Below, in pieces: positions 19,558-33,745 of a stretch of DNA of 64,000 nt. The notes beneath the pieces were generated by a model. It ran no database searches. It was not told where the DNA came from and worked only from the letters and a program-made list of their open reading frames with translations. A program made the position numbers and the translations under genes. Every line of letters starts with the position of its first letter. Within the stretch, counting starts at the first letter, position 1. The stretch is taken from contig CAJIYG010000007.1 of the NCBI GenBank assembly GCA_905181585.1, positions 1 to 64,000 on the forward strand. Direction: 5' to 3'. The stretch comes from an uncultured Flavobacteriales bacterium. Lineage in GTDB: Bacteria > Bacteroidota > Bacteroidia > Flavobacteriales > BACL11.

Positions 19558-20424
19558 ATGTTTGTCAACAAATTTATTAAATATATAGAGTCTGAGAGAA
19601 GACTTTCAAAGCATACAGTTACTTCTTACAAAACTGATTTGAATCAGTTTTTCTCATACATAAATGATTTCTCAATGGCTGAATCCGTTGATGAAATAAG
19701 CTTTAAAATTATAAGGAATTGGATTACTTATCTTTTTGAAAGTGGGATTACTTCAAGAACTATAAATCGTAAAATCTCATCTTTAAAATCTTTTTTTAAA
19801 TTTTTAGAGTTTTCTAATTTAATATCTGTGAACCCAACTCTGAAAATTATTTCTCCAAAGAATTCAAGAAAATTACCAAGTATCGTTGAGCAAGTTGATT
19901 TAGACCAATTACTTGATCAAAAATATTTTAAGAATGAATTTGTTGGGGAAAGAGATTCTTTAATTATTGAATTTTTTTATTTAACTGGTTTAAGATTATC
20001 TGAGTTAATAGAAATAAAAGTAAGAAATATAGATTTTAAAAATTGTTCACTAAAAGTTATTGGTAAAGGAAATAAAGAGCGTATCGTTCCTCTTTCATTT
20101 AATCTAATATCAAAAATTGATTTATTAATAAAAAATTATAATATTAAAGATCATTTATTTTCGAATTCATCAAATGAGAAATTATATCCAAAAAAAGTTT
20201 ATCGTATTGTAAATTATTATATTGGCTTAGTCTCTAGCGTTAAAAAAAGAAGTCCACATGTTTTAAGACATTCTTTTGCAACTCATATGCTGAACAATGG
20301 TGCTGATATTAATGCTATAAAAGAGATTCTTGGACATTCAAGTCTTAGCGCTACTCAAATTTATACACATAATACGGTAGAAAAGCTTAAATCAGTGTAT
20401 AATCAAGCGCACCCAAGAGCATAA
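19558..20424 (+). CDS. xerC: Tyrosine recombinase XerC/XerD-type
   Basis: This 288-residue integrase-family recombinase resolves chromosome dimers at dif. The N-terminal SAM-like core-binding domain (about 1-90) is followed by the catalytic domain with all six residues: Arg146 (TGLRLSEL), Lys170 (GKGNKER), His234 and Arg237 (HVLRHSF), His260 (LGHSSL) and the nucleophile Tyr269 (QIYTH). Length and surroundings are those of a housekeeping Xer protein, not a phage integrase. The ATG directly follows the rpsU terminator T-run, so expression probably depends on read-through. XerC versus XerD cannot be fixed without the partner. Confidence 0.92.
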   Translation: MFVNKFIKYIESERRLSKHTVTSYKTDLNQFFSYINDFSMAESVDEISFKIIRNWITYLFESGITSRTINRKISSLKSFFKFLEFSNLISVNPTLKIISPKNSRKLPSIVEQVDLDQLLDQKYFKNEFVGERDSLIIEFFYLTGLRLSELIEIKVRNIDFKNCSLKVIGKGNKERIVPLSFNLISKIDLLIKNYNIKDHLFSNSSNEKLYPKKVYRIVNYYIGLVSSVKKRSPHVLRHSFATHMLNNGADINAIKEILGHSSLSATQIYTHNTVEKLKSVYNQAHPRA

Positions 20425-20511
20425 TTTATTTCAATTAATATTAATTAAATTATTGTATTAAATTTTGTTATATTTTTTTTAGTGTTTTTTTAGATTAAAA
20501 AAATCATTTTT

Positions 20512-20544
20512 TTTGTTGTTTATATTAAAAATTTAATAAATTTG
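20512..20544 (+). promoter_or_regulatory. Promoter of the tRNA-tuf operon
   Basis: TTTG at 20512-20515 and TAAATTTG at 20537-20544, 21 bp apart, fit the Bacteroidota promoter. It lies 55 bp before the first tRNA and likely drives the four tRNAs, tuf, tRNA-Trp and onward to secE-nusG. Confidence 0.8.
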
Positions 20545-20599
20545 CAGCCCATTTTATGGAGTTGTTCTTTAGATAAGATAAATTATAAGTGAAAAATAA

Positions 20600-20673
20600 G
20601 CCGATGTAGCTCAGCTGGCTAGAGCAGCTGATTTGTAATCAGCAGGTCGTGGGTTCGAGTCCCTCCATCGGCT
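20600..20673 (+). tRNA. tRNA-Thr (anticodon TGT)
   Basis: A 74-base cloverleaf with acceptor stem GCCGATG/CATCGGC, anticodon TGT in the loop TTTGTAA, and T-arm GTTCGAGTC. CCA is not encoded. First tRNA of the cluster. Confidence 0.95.
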
Positions 20674-20682
20674 CTCTTTACA

Positions 20683-20764
20683 GGGGGGATACTCAAGCGG
20701 TCAACGAGGGCAGACTGTAAATCTGCTGGCTACGCCTTCACAGGTTCGAATCCTGTTCCCCCCA
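20683..20764 (+). tRNA. tRNA-Tyr (anticodon GTA)
   Basis: An 82-base class II tRNA with a long variable arm; acceptor stem GGGGGGA/TCCCCCC, anticodon GTA in CTGTAAA, and T-loop GTTCGAATC. Nine bases after tRNA-Thr. Confidence 0.95.
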
Positions 20765-20781
20765 CTTTATAATTTAGTAAT

Positions 20782-20854
20782 GCGAGAGTAGCTCAGTTGA
20801 TAGAGCGTCAGCCTTCCAAGCTGAGGGTCGCGGGTTTGAGCCCCGTCTCTCGCT
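20782..20854 (+). tRNA. tRNA-Gly (anticodon TCC)
   Basis: A 73-base cloverleaf with acceptor GCGAGAG/CTCTCGC and anticodon TCC in CTTCCAA. The T-loop reads TTTGAGC instead of the usual TTCGAGC, a small departure in the T-psi-C sequence that could be a base error. Confidence 0.92.
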
Positions 20855-20867
20855 CAATGCTTTACTA

Positions 20868-20939
20868 GCCGATGTAGCTCAGGGGCAGAGCGTTTCCTTG
20901 GTAAGGAAGAGGTCACGGGTTCAATTCCCGTCATTGGCT
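20868..20939 (+). tRNA. tRNA-Thr (anticodon GGT)
   Basis: A 72-base cloverleaf with acceptor GCCGATG/CATTGGC (one G-T pair) and anticodon GGT in TTGGTAA. A second threonine isoacceptor in the same cluster, 76 bases before tuf. Confidence 0.94.
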
Positions 20940-21015
20940 CTTTAAAGAGATAGTAGAGTAAGATGTTAAGATGTAGATACAAAAAGTAATAAATTATTAA
21001 TTAAATTTAACAAAA

Positions 21016-22212
21016 ATGGCAAAAGAAAATTTTAATCGTACCAAGCCACACTTAAATATTGGTACTATTGGTCATGTTGACCATGGAAAAACAACTTTAA
21101 CAGCTGGTATTACAAAAGTACTTGCTGAAAAAGGAGGTGCTGAAGTTCGTGACTTTGACACGATTGATAATGCGCCGGAAGAGAAAGAAAGAGGAATAAC
21201 AATTAATACTTCTCATGTTGAATATGAAACTGAAAATAGACACTACGCACACGTAGACTGTCCTGGTCACGCTGATTATGTTAAAAACATGGTTACTGGT
21301 GCTGCTCAAATGGATGGTGCAATTCTAGTTTGTGCTGCTACAGATGGTCCTATGCCACAGACAAGAGAACATATCTTACTTGCTAGACAAGTTGGTGTGC
21401 CTAGCATTGTTGTGTTTATGAATAAAGCAGATATGGTAGATGATGAAGAATTATTAGAATTAGTTGAAATGGAATTAAGAGAGTTATTATCTTTTTATGA
21501 TTATGATGGAGATAATACTCCTATTGTAACTGGTTCTGCTTTAGGAGCTTTAAACGGTGATGCTGAGTGGGTAGGTAAGGTTGATGAGTTAATGGCTGCT
21601 GTAGATTCTTGGATTCCTGAGCCTGTAAGAGATAATGAAAAACCTTTCTTAATGCCAATTGAAGATGTATTTACAATTACTGGTAGAGGAACTGTAGCAA
21701 CTGGTAGAATTGAAACTGGTGTTGCTAATACTGGTGATACTGTTGATATTATTGGGATGGGTGCTGAGAAATTAGCTTCTACTGTAACTGGTGTTGAAAT
21801 GTTTAGAAAAATATTAGACAGAGGTGAAGCTGGAGATAATGTAGGTATTCTTTTAAGAGGAATAGAAAAAACTGATATCAAGAGAGGAATGGTTATTTGT
21901 AAACCAGGATCTGTTAAGCCTCATGATAAATTTGAAGCTGAAGTTTATATTCTTAAAAAAGAAGAAGGTGGTCGTCATACTCCATTTCATAATAAATATC
22001 GTCCACAATTTTACATCAGAACTACAGATGTAACTGGTGAGATATTTTTACCATCTGGAACTGAAATGGTAATGCCTGGAGATAATTTAACTATTACAGT
22101 TGAATTAATTAGTACTGTTGCGATGAGTGAAGGTTTAAGATTTGCAATTAGAGAAGGTGGTAGAACTGTTGGAGCTGGACAGATTACTAAATTATTAGTA
22201 ATTAAACATTAG
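21016..22212 (+). CDS. tuf: Elongation factor Tu
   Basis: This 398-residue GTPase delivers aminoacyl-tRNA to the ribosome. G1 is GHVDHGKT (19-26), the effector region [10 protein letters not shown]3 DCPGHADY, G4 NKAD and G5 SAL are all intact, followed by the two beta-barrel domains ending in LLVIKH. It is expressed with the upstream tRNAs, the usual Thr-Tyr-Gly-Thr-tuf-Trp-secE-nusG order of Bacteroidota. No frameshift is present, in contrast to nusG 350 bases downstream. Confidence 0.98.
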   Translation: MAKENFNRTKPHLNIGTIGHVDHGKTTLTAGITKVLAEKGGAEVRDFDTIDNAPEEKERGITINTSHVEYETENRHYAHVDCPGHADYVKNMVTGAAQMDGAILVCAATDGPMPQTREHILLARQVGVPSIVVFMNKADMVDDEELLELVEMELRELLSFYDYDGDNTPIVTGSALGALNGDAEWVGKVDELMAAVDSWIPEPVRDNEKPFLMPIEDVFTITGRGTVATGRIETGVANTGDTVDIIGMGAEKLASTVTGVEMFRKILDRGEAGDNVGILLRGIEKTDIKRGMVICKPGSVKPHDKFEAEVYILKKEEGGRHTPFHNKYRPQFYIRTTDVTGEIFLPSGTEMVMPGDNLTITVELISTVAMSEGLRFAIREGGRTVGAGQITKLLVIKH

Positions 22213-22221
22213 TTTTTATAA

Positions 22222-22250
22222 CAAAGAAAGCATTATTTTAGCTTCCTTTG
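22222..22250 (+). other. Hairpin between tuf and tRNA-Trp
   Basis: CAAAGAAAGC pairs with GCTTCCTTTG (one mismatch) around a 9-base AT loop. No T-run follows, so it is more likely an RNA-processing or stability stem than a terminator. Confidence 0.4.
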
Positions 22251-22258
22251 CTGTTTAA

Positions 22259-22331
22259 ACGGGTGTAGCTCAATTGGTAGAGTAGTGGTCTCCAAAACCA
22301 TTGGCTGGGAGTTCGAGTCTCTCCACCCGTG
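22259..22331 (+). tRNA. tRNA-Trp (anticodon CCA)
   Basis: A 73-base cloverleaf with acceptor ACGGGTG/CACCCGT and anticodon CCA in CTCCAAA. It lies between tuf and secE. Confidence 0.95.
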
Positions 22332-22351
22332 CACAAAATGAATAAAGAAAA

Positions 22352-22546
22352 ATGACAAAAATTACTGCATATATTAAAGATTCTTTTGATGAGCTTGTTA
22401 ACAAAGTTTCTTGGCCAACATGGGCTGAATTACAAAGTAGTTCGATTGTTGTTGCAATTGCAACTGTAATCATTGCGTTGATAATTTACTTTATGGACTC
22501 GATCTTCAGTAATTTAATGAAGGTTTTTTATAGTTTTTTTAGTTAA
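22352..22546 (+). CDS. secE: Preprotein translocase subunit SecE
   Basis: This 64-residue single-span form of SecE has the conserved amphipathic helix with ELVNKVSWPTWAEL and one membrane helix (about 32-50). It clamps SecY in the SecYEG channel. Position between tRNA-Trp and nusG is the standard one. It is the last clean gene before the error-rich stretch. Confidence 0.95.
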   Translation: MTKITAYIKDSFDELVNKVSWPTWAELQSSSIVVAIATVIIALIIYFMDSIFSNLMKVFYSFFS

Positions 22547-22560
22547 CATTTATACATTAT

Positions 22561-23114
22561 ATGCAGAAGAGTTAAAAATAAAGATGGTATGTATTAAGAG
22601 TTATGGGGGGAAAAGAGAAAAAGACTGTTGCTTTCATTGAAAAAGAAATTGATAGATTAAATCTTTCAGATATTGTTTCTCAAATTCTTGTTCCTACTGA
22701 AAAAGTATATCAAATTAGAAATGGAAAAAAAGTAGCTAAAGAAAGAAATTTTTTCCCCGGATATGTATTGGTTGAAGCTAATCTTGTCTGGTGAAGTTCC
22801 GCACATATTAAAAAATGTAACTAACGTTCTTGGTTTTCTTGGTGCAACAAAAGGAGGTAGTTCCTGTTCCTATGAGACAAGGCAGAAATTAATAGATTTT
22901 AGGTACGTGTTGATGAAATGGCTCTTACGAAGAACAAGTTAATATTCCATTTATTGTTGGAGAAACAATGAAAGTAATTGATGGTCCTTTTAATAGTTTT
23001 AATGCTGAAATTGAAGCTATTGATGAACAAAAGAAAAAATTAAAATTAATGGTTAAAATCTTTGGAAGAAAAACTCCATTAGAATTAAACTTTATGCAAG
23101 TAGAAAAAATATAA
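22561..23114 (+). pseudogene. nusG: Transcription antitermination factor NusG, broken by several indels
   Basis: Stitched across frames, this is a full NusG of about 185 residues: WYVLRV and GGKEKK near the start, TEKVYQIRNGKKVAKERNFFPGYVLVEA, LGFLGATKGG, VPMRQ, then the KOW domain with IPFIVGETMKVIDGPFNSFNAEIE and the end [12 protein letters not shown]. NusG binds RNA polymerase and couples it to Rho or the ribosome. At least five single-base indels break it. The start at 22561 hits a stop unless a G and about two As are added, giving MAEELKNKRWYV. Because the gene is essential, sequence error is the best explanation. Coordinates span the reconstructed gene. Confidence 0.88.
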
Positions 23115-23119
23115 ATAAT

Positions 23120-23563
23120 ATGGCAAAAGAAATTACAGGTATTATTAAATTACAAATTAGAGGTGGTAGTGCTAATCCTGCACCTCCTGTTGGTCCCGCT
23201 TTAGGAGCAAAGGGAGTAAATATTATGGAGTTTTGTAAACAATTCAATGCTAGAACTCAAGAAAAACAAGGAAAGATCGTGCCTGTTGTTATTACTGTTT
23301 TCGCTGATAAATCTTTTGAATTCATTATCAAAACAGCTCCTGCTGCTTCTCAGTTATTAGAGGCTGCTAAAAAGAAAAAAGGTTCTGGAGAGCCTAATAG
23401 GGATAAGGTTGCAAGTGTTAGCTGGGATCAAATTAAATTAATAGCAGAAGATAAAATGACTGATTTAAATGCATTTAAAATCGAATCTGCTATGATGATG
23501 ATTGCTGGTACTGCAAGAAGTATGGGGATAACTGTTAGAGGTGAAATGCCAATTGAAAATTAA
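23120..23563 (+). CDS. rplK: Large ribosomal subunit protein L11
   Basis: This 147-residue protein is complete and in frame. It has the N-terminal domain with [29 protein letters not shown] split around the Pro-rich hinge and the C-terminal rRNA-binding domain ending [14 protein letters not shown]11 forms the GTPase-associated stalk base with 23S rRNA. It is methylated by PrmA, whose gene is at 46.9 kb in this window. It is the one intact gene inside the indel-rich stretch. Confidence 0.97.
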   Translation: MAKEITGIIKLQIRGGSANPAPPVGPALGAKGVNIMEFCKQFNARTQEKQGKIVPVVITVFADKSFEFIIKTAPAASQLLEAAKKKKGSGEPNRDKVASVSWDQIKLIAEDKMTDLNAFKIESAMMMIAGTARSMGITVRGEMPIEN

Positions 23564-23572
23564 TAATTTATT

Positions 23573-24277
23573 ATGATAAGTAAGAATAGAAAAGAAGCAA
23601 TTGCGAAAATAGATTTAAATAAGTCTTTTAATTTATTAGATGCCTCGAGCTTAGTAAAAGATAACTCTACAGCTAAGTTTGATGAATCTATTGACTTAGC
23701 TGTTAGACTTGGAGTTGATCCAAGACAAGCAAACCAAATGGTTAGAGGAGTAGCATCTCTTCCTCATGGAACTGGTAAAAGCTTTAAAAGTTTTAGCTTT
23801 AGTTACTGCTGATAAAGAAGAAGAAGCTAAAAGAAGCAGGTGCTGATTATGTTGGTTTGATGAGTATATTGATAAAATTAAAGTCTGGATGGACAGATGT
23901 TGATGTTATTGTTACAATGCCTGCAGTTATGGGTAAAATTGGGCCTATTGGTAGAATACTTGGACCTAGAGGACTTAATGCCAAATCCAAAGTCTGGAAC
24001 AGTTACTATGGATATTGGTAAAGCAGTTCACTGATGTTAAAGAAAGGTAAAATTGATTTTAAAGTTGATAAAACTGGAATAATTCATGCTTCAATTGGTA
24101 AAGTTTCTTTTGATGCTAAGCAAATTTCTGAAAATGCTGATGAGCTTCTTACAAACTATTAATAAATTAAAACCAGCTTCATCTAAAGGTGTATATATTA
24201 AAAGTATTACAATGTCTAGTACGATGGGCTTAGGTTTATCTAGATACAATATTTATTTAAAAAATTTAGAAAATTAA
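23573..24277 (+). pseudogene. rplA: Large ribosomal subunit protein L1, broken by several indels
   Basis: The first 79 codons are open ([13 protein letters not shown] through ASLPHGTGK), then single-base insertions break the frame at about 23780, 23830, 23860, 23880, 23980 and 24030. Reading across them gives the full L1: [61 protein letters not shown], and the C-terminal [18 protein letters not shown]1 sits at the E-site stalk of the large subunit. The order rplK-rplA-rplJ-rplL-rpoB-rpoC is the universal one. Sequence error is far more likely than loss. Confidence 0.9.
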
Positions 24278-24280
24278 ATA

Positions 24281-24821
24281 ATGAATAAAAAAGAAAAAAA
24301 TCAGTTAATTGAAGTATTAATAAAATGCTTGATGAAAATAACAATTTTTATTTAGCAGATGATTTCTGGATTAACTGCTGAGCAAAATAGTAGCTTTAGA
24401 AGAATGTGTTTTAAAAGGAATGTTTCAATACAAGTTGTTAAAAACACTTTCTTAAAAAAGCTTTCGATAAGAAACAGATGTGATTTTGATGAGTTATCTG
24501 ATGTCTTGAAAGGAAATACATCTTTAATCATGTTTCAGATCTAGCTAATCTCCCTGCTAAAGTAATTAAAGAGTTTAGAAAAAACATGATAAACCATTTT
24601 AAAAGCTGCCATTTAGACAGATTCTTTTATATTGGTGATGAGTAATTTATCTACTTGCTAATCTTGAAATCTAAAGACGAACTTATTGCAGATATTATTA
24701 GCTTCTTCAATCTCCTGCTAAAAATGTTATTGCTCTTCACTAAGTGCGTAATAAACTTGTCAGGAATTATCAAAACTTTGCTGAAAAGAAAATAAAAAAT
24801 AATGCTTCCAACATTAAATAA
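24281..24821 (+). pseudogene. rplJ: Large ribosomal subunit protein L10, broken by several indels
   Basis: Beginning MNKKEKNQLIEVL, an L10 of about 175 residues can be followed through several frames: NNFYLADISGLTAEQNSSFRRMCFKRN, IQVVKNTFLKK, DELSDVLKGNTSLM and a C-terminal helix near IIKTLAEKKIKNN. L10 anchors L7/L12 dimers to the stalk base. The end at 24821 is my best frame choice and is less certain than the start at 24281. Several single-base indels are needed to restore it. Confidence 0.85.
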
Positions 24822-24844
24822 ATAAATAATTAAAAAATAAAAAA

Positions 24845-25221
24845 ATGGCAGATTTAAAAGATTTCGCAGAACAATTAGTTAACTTATCAGTTAAAGATGT
24901 AACTGAATTAGCAACTATCTTAAAAGATGAGTATGGTATTGAGCCAGCAGCAGCAGCAGTTGCAGTAGCAGCAGGACCTGCAGCAGGTGGTGGAGCAGTG
25001 TGAAGAACAAACTGAGTTTGATGTATTCTTAAAGCAGCAGGAGCATCAAAATTAGCAAGTTGTAAAGCTGTTAAAGAATTAACAGGTTTAGGTTTAAAGA
25101 ATGCAAAAGATATTGTTGATAGTGCTCCTAAAGCTAGTTAAGGAGGTCGTTAGTAAAGATGAAGCGAAGGAATGAAGAAAGTCTCTTGAGGATAGCTGGA
25201 GCTGTAGTTGAGCTTAAATAA
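24845..25221 (+). pseudogene. rplL: Large ribosomal subunit protein L7/L12, broken by several indels
   Basis: The gene starts [19 protein letters not shown] and has the Ala/Gly-rich hinge ([12 protein letters not shown]) and the C-terminal domain ([40 protein letters not shown]) spread over frames. About 122 residues in total. L7/L12 recruits translational GTPases. The first break is at about 25000, in the hinge. A hairpin follows before rpoB. Confidence 0.87.
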
Positions 25222-25239
25222 GTCTTAAATATTATAAAA

Positions 25240-25283
25240 GGTTTAACTCTTATTAGACATAAGGTTAAGCCATTTCGTTTTTT
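25240..25283 (+). terminator. Hairpin between rplL and rpoB (attenuator or processing site)
   Basis: GGTTTAAC (25240-25247) pairs with GTTAAGCC (25264-25271), and inside it CTTAT pairs with ATAAG around TAGAC, giving a 13-bp stem with one bulged T. Six Ts follow at 25278-25283. In other bacteria a partial terminator here sets the ratio of ribosomal proteins to RNA polymerase. The function here is inferred, and the region has base errors. Confidence 0.6.
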
Positions 25284-25311
25284 ATTTATCATTTTTATAA
25301 TTAAAATTTTA

Positions 25312-29116
<3,805 letters not shown>

Positions 29117-29120
29117 AATT

Positions 29121-32100
29121 ATGAGAAATAACAGAAATAGTAAACAAGCTCAAGATATTAATACAATAAAAATTAGTTTATCTTCTCCTGAAGATATGTT
29201 GGAGAGATCTTCTGGTGAAGTTGTTAAACCAGAAACAATTAATTATAGAACATACAAGCCTGAAAGTGGTGGTTTGTTTTGTGAAAGAGTTTTTGGTCCT
29301 ACTAAAGACTTTGAATGTCATTGTGGTAAATATAAAAGAATAAGATATCGAGGTATTGTATGTGATAGATGTGGTGTTGAAGTAACCGAAAAAAAGGTTA
29401 GAAGAGAAAGAGTAGGACATATAAGTCTTGTTGTACCTGTCGCTCATATTTGGTATTTTAGAACTCTTCCTAACAAGATTGGGTATTTATTAGGCCTTCC
29501 TTCAAAAAGACTTGATATGATTATATATTATGAACGATATGTGGTTATCCAAGCAGGTAACGAAATTGCTTTAAACACTGAGGGAGAAAATGTTAAGTAT
29601 CTTGATTTTTTAACTGAAGAAGAATACTTAACAATTCTTGATAATTTGCCTACAGAAAATCAATATCTTTCTGATTCTGATCCAAATAAATTTATTGCTA
29701 AAATGGGAGCAGAGGCTTTACATGATTTATTAGCAAATCTTAATTTAGATGAACTTTCATATGAATTACGTCATAATGCTGCAAATGAAACATCTCAACA
29801 AAGGAAGACTGAATCGTTAAAAAGATTACAAGTTGTTGAATCAATGAGAGAATCACAGATTCATACTGTTAATAACCCTGAGTGGATGATAGTTAAAGTT
29901 ATTCCGGTAATACCTCCTGAATTAAGACCTCTTGTTCCTTTAGATGGTGGTAGATTTGCAACATCAGATTTAAATGATTTATATAGACGTGTAATAATCA
30001 GAAACAATAGGTTAAAGAGGTTAATGGAAATTAATGCTCCTGATATTATTTTACGTAATGAAAAAAGAATGTTACAAGAATCTGTAGATGCATTGTTTGA
30101 TAATTCTAGAAAATCATCTGCTGTTAAAACAGATGGTAAAAGAGCTCTTAAGTCCCTTTCTGATTCATTAAAAGGAAAACAAGGAAGATTTCGTCAAAAT
30201 TTACTTGGAAAAAGAGTTGATTACTCAGCTCGTTCTGTTATTGTTGTTGGTCCTAGTTTAAAATTACATGAATGTGGTTTGCCAAAAGATATGTCTGCTG
30301 AACTTTATAAACCTTTTATTATTAGAAAGTTAATGGAAAGAGGAATTGTAAAAACAGTCAAATCAGCCAAAAAAATTATTGACAATAGAGAGCCTGTAGT
30401 TTGGGATATTCTTGAAAATGTAATGAAAGGTCACCCTGTTCTACTAAATAGAGCTCCAACTCTTCACAGGTTAGGGATACAAGCTTTCCAACCTAAAATG
30501 ATTGAAGGTAAAGCAATACAATTACATCCACTTGCTTGTGCAGCATTTAACGCCGATTTTGATGGTGACCAAATGGCAGTACATCTTCCTTTGGGAGCTG
30601 CAGCTATTTTAGAAGCGCAAGTTTTAATGCTTGCTTCACACAATATATTAAATCCAGCCAATGGTGCACCTATAACTGTTCCTTCACAAGATATGGTTTT
30701 GGGTCTTTACTATATGACCAAAAGTAAAAAGTCAGTTAAGGATGAGCCTGTTAGGGGGGAGGGTAAGATTTTTTATTCATTAGAAGAAGTGAAAATTGCT
30801 TATAATGAGAAGAAAGCTGATTTACATGCTATCATCAAAGTGAGAGCTAAAGGAAAAAATGGTAAATATTCTTTAGTTGATACTACAATCGGTAGAGTTC
30901 TCTTCAACGAATTTATACCAGAAGAAATAGGTTTTATTGATAAATTATTAACTAAAAAGACTTTAAGAGATATTATTGGTGATGTTTTAAATAAATGTGG
31001 TGTCGCAGCAACTGTTCACTTTCTTGATGCAATAAAGGATATAGGTTTTGAAATGGCCTTTAAAGGTGGTCTTTCATTTAATTTAGGAGATGTTTTAGTA
31101 CCTGTTGAAAAAGAGTCTTTAATTGATAAAGCTAATTCTCAAGTTGACGAAATTAAATCTAATTATCAAATGGGTTTCATTACTAATAATGAAAGATATA
31201 ATCAAGTAATTGATGTTTGGACAACTACTAATGCTAGGTTAACTGATATTGTTATGAATAATATTAGTACTGATAAACAAGGTTTTAATTCTGTCTATAT
31301 GATGCTTGATTCTGGTGCTAGAGGCTCTAAAGAACAAATTAGACAACTTTCTGGGATGAGAGGATTGATGGCTAAGCCAAAAAAATCTGGTGATCATGGA
31401 GAATCAATTATTGAAAATCCTATTACTACTAATTTTAGAGAGGGTTTATCTATTCTTGAGTATTTTATTTCAACTCACGGAGCAAGAAAAGGTTTAGCTG
31501 ATACTGCTCTTAAAACGGCTGATGCTGGATATTTAACTAGAAGACTTGTTGATGTTGCTCAAGATGTAATCATTACAGAATTTGATTGCTCTACATTAAG
31601 AGGTTTAGAGGTTACTGCTCTAAAGAATAATGATGATATTATAGAATCTTTAAGTAATAGAATTGATGGAAGAATTAGTTTACATGATATTCATTCACTA
31701 AAAAATAAACATTTGATTGTTGCTTCAGGAGATCTTATTTCTTTAGATAATGCTAAAGAAATAGAGTCTGAAGGAATAGAAATTGTTGAAATTAGATCAG
31801 CTTTAACTTGTGCTACCAAAAGAGGTATTTGTAGTAAATGTTATGGGAAGTCTTTATCAACAGGTCGTCTTGCTCAGGTTGGAGAGGCAGTTGGTGTTGT
31901 TGCTGCACAGTCAGTTGGTGAGCCAGGTACTCAGTTAACTCTTAGGACTTTCCACGTTGGTGGTACTGCTTCTAGAGCTGAGGTTGATTCTAGTATTATT
32001 GTTAAGAAAGATGGAAGATTAGAGATCGAAGATCTTAAAACTGTTAAGTTCAAGAATGAAGATGGCAAAAATATTAATGTTGTTATAAGTAGAACTGCAG

Positions 32101-33422
32101 AGGCAAAAATTGTAGATGATAAAAATGGATTTATTCTTTCTTCTCAGATTATTCCTTATGGTTCAACAATATTTATTGAATCTGGTAATGTTAAGAAAGA
32201 TGATATAGTTTGTGAGTGGGATCCTTATAATGCTGTTATCGTTTCTGATATTGATGGAAAAGTTAGATTTAACGATATTGAAGAAGGTGTCACTTGCAGA
32301 GTAGAGTCTGATGAACAAACAGGACATAAAGAAAACGTTATTATTGATAGTAGAAATAAAAAATTATCTCCATCTATTACTATCGTTGTTAAAGGAAACG
32401 AAAAAACATTTAATGTTCCTGTAGGAGCTCATATTGCAGTTAAAGATGGTGACAAACTAAAAGCAGGTTCTATACTTGCTAAGATACCTAGATCTGCAGG
32501 CTCTTCTGGTGATATTACTGGAGGTCTTCCTAGAGTTACAGAAATGTTTGAAGCAAGAAACCCCTCCAATCCTGCTGTTGTTTCTGAGATTGATGGTATT
32601 GTCTCTTTAGGTAAAGTTAAAAGAGGTAATAGAGAAGTTATAATTACTTCAAAAACTGATGATGTTAAAAAATACTTAATTAAACTTTCTAAACATATTT
32701 TAGTTCAAGAAAATGATTTTGTTAAATCTGGATCTCCTTTATGTGATGGTGTTATTACACCATCTGACATTCTTAAAATTAAAGGGGTGACTACTGTACA
32801 AGAGTATATTGTAAATGAGATTCAGGATGTTTACAGATTACAAGGTGTGAAGATAAATGATAAACATTTTGAAGTTCTTGTTAGACAAATGATGAGAAAA
32901 GTTGAAATTATTGATTCTGGAGATACTCTTTTCTTAGAAAAGCAACTTGTTAATAAGGCTGAATTTATGGATCATAATGATAACTTATATGGTAAAAAAA
33001 TTATTACAGATGCCGGTGATTCTACTGAGCTAAAGGCAGGTCAAATTGTTAGTGTTAGAGAATTACGAGAAGAGAATTCTCGTATCCTAAGAAAAGATGG
33101 GAAAGTTATTGAATTTAGAGATGCTATTGCTGCTGTATCAAGTCCTGTTCTTCAAGGAATTACTAGAGCATCGTTACAAGTTGATAGTTGGATTTCAGCT
33201 GCTTCTTTCCAACAAACTACTAAGGTCTTAAATGAAGCTGCAATTAATGCTAAAAGAGATCCATTAATTGGGTTGAAAGAAAATGTTATTATTGGTAAGA
33301 GAATTCCAGCAGGTACTGGATTAGTTGATGGATCTGATATTGTTGTTGGTTCTCAAATAGAATATGATGCATTAAATAATCAATCAGAAATTGTTGAGGT
33401 TGTAGAAACTAAAGAAAATTAA
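29121..33422 (+). CDS. rpoC: RNA polymerase beta' subunit RpoC
   Basis: A complete 1433-residue protein. I start at the ATG at 29121, just after the rpoB stop, rather than at an upstream in-frame TTG that overlaps rpoB. The N-terminal zinc ribbon ([20 protein letters not shown]) is followed by the catalytic [12 protein letters not shown] at about residue 478, whose three Asp hold the active-site magnesium. The trigger loop region is near residue 930-960 ([18 protein letters not shown]), and a second zinc site is [13 protein letters not shown] at about 890-905. The clean frame over 4.3 kb contrasts with rpoB upstream. Confidence 0.97.
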   Translation: MRNNRNSKQAQDINTIKISLSSPEDMLERSSGEVVKPETINYRTYKPESGGLFCERVFGPTKDFECHCGKYKRIRYRGIVCDRCGVEVTEKKVRRERVGHISLVVPVAHIWYFRTLPNKIGYLLGLPSKRLDMIIYYERYVVIQAGNEIALNTEGENVKYLDFLTEEEYLTILDNLPTENQYLSDSDPNKFIAKMGAEALHDLLANLNLDELSYELRHNAANETSQQRKTESLKRLQVVESMRESQIHTVNNPEWMIVKVIPVIPPELRPLVPLDGGRFATSDLNDLYRRVIIRNNRLKRLMEINAPDIILRNEKRMLQESVDALFDNSRKSSAVKTDGKRALKSLSDSLKGKQGRFRQNLLGKRVDYSARSVIVVGPSLKLHECGLPKDMSAELYKPFIIRKLMERGIVKTVKSAKKIIDNREPVVWDILENVMKGHPVLLNRAPTLHRLGIQAFQPKMIEGKAIQLHPLACAAFNADFDGDQMAVHLPLGAAAILEAQVLMLASHNILNPANGAPITVPSQDMVLGLYYMTKSKKSVKDEPVRGEGKIFYSLEEVKIAYNEKKADLHAIIKVRAKGKNGKYSLVDTTIGRVLFNEFIPEEIGFIDKLLTKKTLRDIIGDVLNKCGVAATVHFLDAIKDIGFEMAFKGGLSFNLGDVLVPVEKESLIDKANSQVDEIKSNYQMGFITNNERYNQVIDVWTTTNARLTDIVMNNISTDKQGFNSVYMMLDSGARGSKEQIRQLSGMRGLMAKPKKSGDHGESIIENPITTNFREGLSILEYFISTHGARKGLADTALKTADAGYLTRRLVDVAQDVIITEFDCSTLRGLEVTALKNNDDIIESLSNRIDGRISLHDIHSLKNKHLIVASGDLISLDNAKEIESEGIEIVEIRSALTCATKRGICSKCYGKSLSTGRLAQVGEAVGVVAAQSVGEPGTQLTLRTFHVGGTASRAEVDSSIIVKKDGRLEIEDLKTVKFKNEDGKNINVVISRTAEAKIVDDKNGFILSSQIIPYGSTIFIESGNVKKDDIVCEWDPYNAVIVSDIDGKVRFNDIEEGVTCRVESDEQTGHKENVIIDSRNKKLSPSITIVVKGNEKTFNVPVGAHIAVKDGDKLKAGSILAKIPRSAGSSGDITGGLPRVTEMFEARNPSNPAVVSEIDGIVSLGKVKRGNREVIITSKTDDVKKYLIKLSKHILVQENDFVKSGSPLCDGVITPSDILKIKGVTTVQEYIVNEIQDVYRLQGVKINDKHFEVLVRQMMRKVEIIDSGDTLFLEKQLVNKAEFMDHNDNLYGKKIITDAGDSTELKAGQIVSVRELREENSRILRKDGKVIEFRDAIAAVSSPVLQGITRASLQVDSWISAASFQQTTKVLNEAAINAKRDPLIGLKENVIIGKRIPAGTGLVDGSDIVVGSQIEYDALNNQSEIVEVVETKEN

Positions 33423-33433
33423 TAATATCAATT

Positions 33434-33739
33434 ATGTCAGAGAAAAAAAATGATGGCTTAAATATTGAGCTTTCTGAAGAAATTGCAGAAGGAAAATATA
33501 GTAATCTTGCTATTATAAATCATTCTCCTTCAGAATTCATATTAGATTTTATTCAGATGATGCCTGGGATTCCTAAGGCAAAAGTAAAGTCTAGAATAAT
33601 ATTAACCCCTCAGCATGCTAAAAGATTAATGAAGGCTCTTGCGGAAAATATTTCTAAATATGAAAATCAAAATGGGGAGATAAAGGATATTGACAACAAA
33701 ATACCAATTAATTTTGGTGGTCCTGCTGCTCAAGCTTAA
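33434..33739 (+). CDS. DUF3467 domain protein
   Basis: This 101-residue acidic protein matches DUF3467, with the typical NHSPSEFILDFIQMMPGIPKAKVKSRIILTPQHAKRLMKAL core split between about residues 28 and 72. The family is widespread and of unknown function; in Bacteroidota it is regularly found directly after rpoC, as here (11-bp gap). It probably shares the rpoBC transcript, and it ends converging on pruA. Confidence 0.9.
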   Translation: MSEKKNDGLNIELSEEIAEGKYSNLAIINHSPSEFILDFIQMMPGIPKAKVKSRIILTPQHAKRLMKALAENISKYENQNGEIKDIDNKIPINFGGPAAQA

Positions 33740-33745
33740 TAATTT

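Noticed and set aside
19558..20424. Integrase next to a tRNA cluster as a mobile element
   Set aside because: The tRNAs downstream are intact, no att repeats or cargo genes are seen, and the protein has housekeeping Xer length and motifs.
21501..21881. 126-codon minus-strand ORF inside tuf
   Set aside because: It is the antisense shadow of a highly conserved gene and has no homology or start signals.
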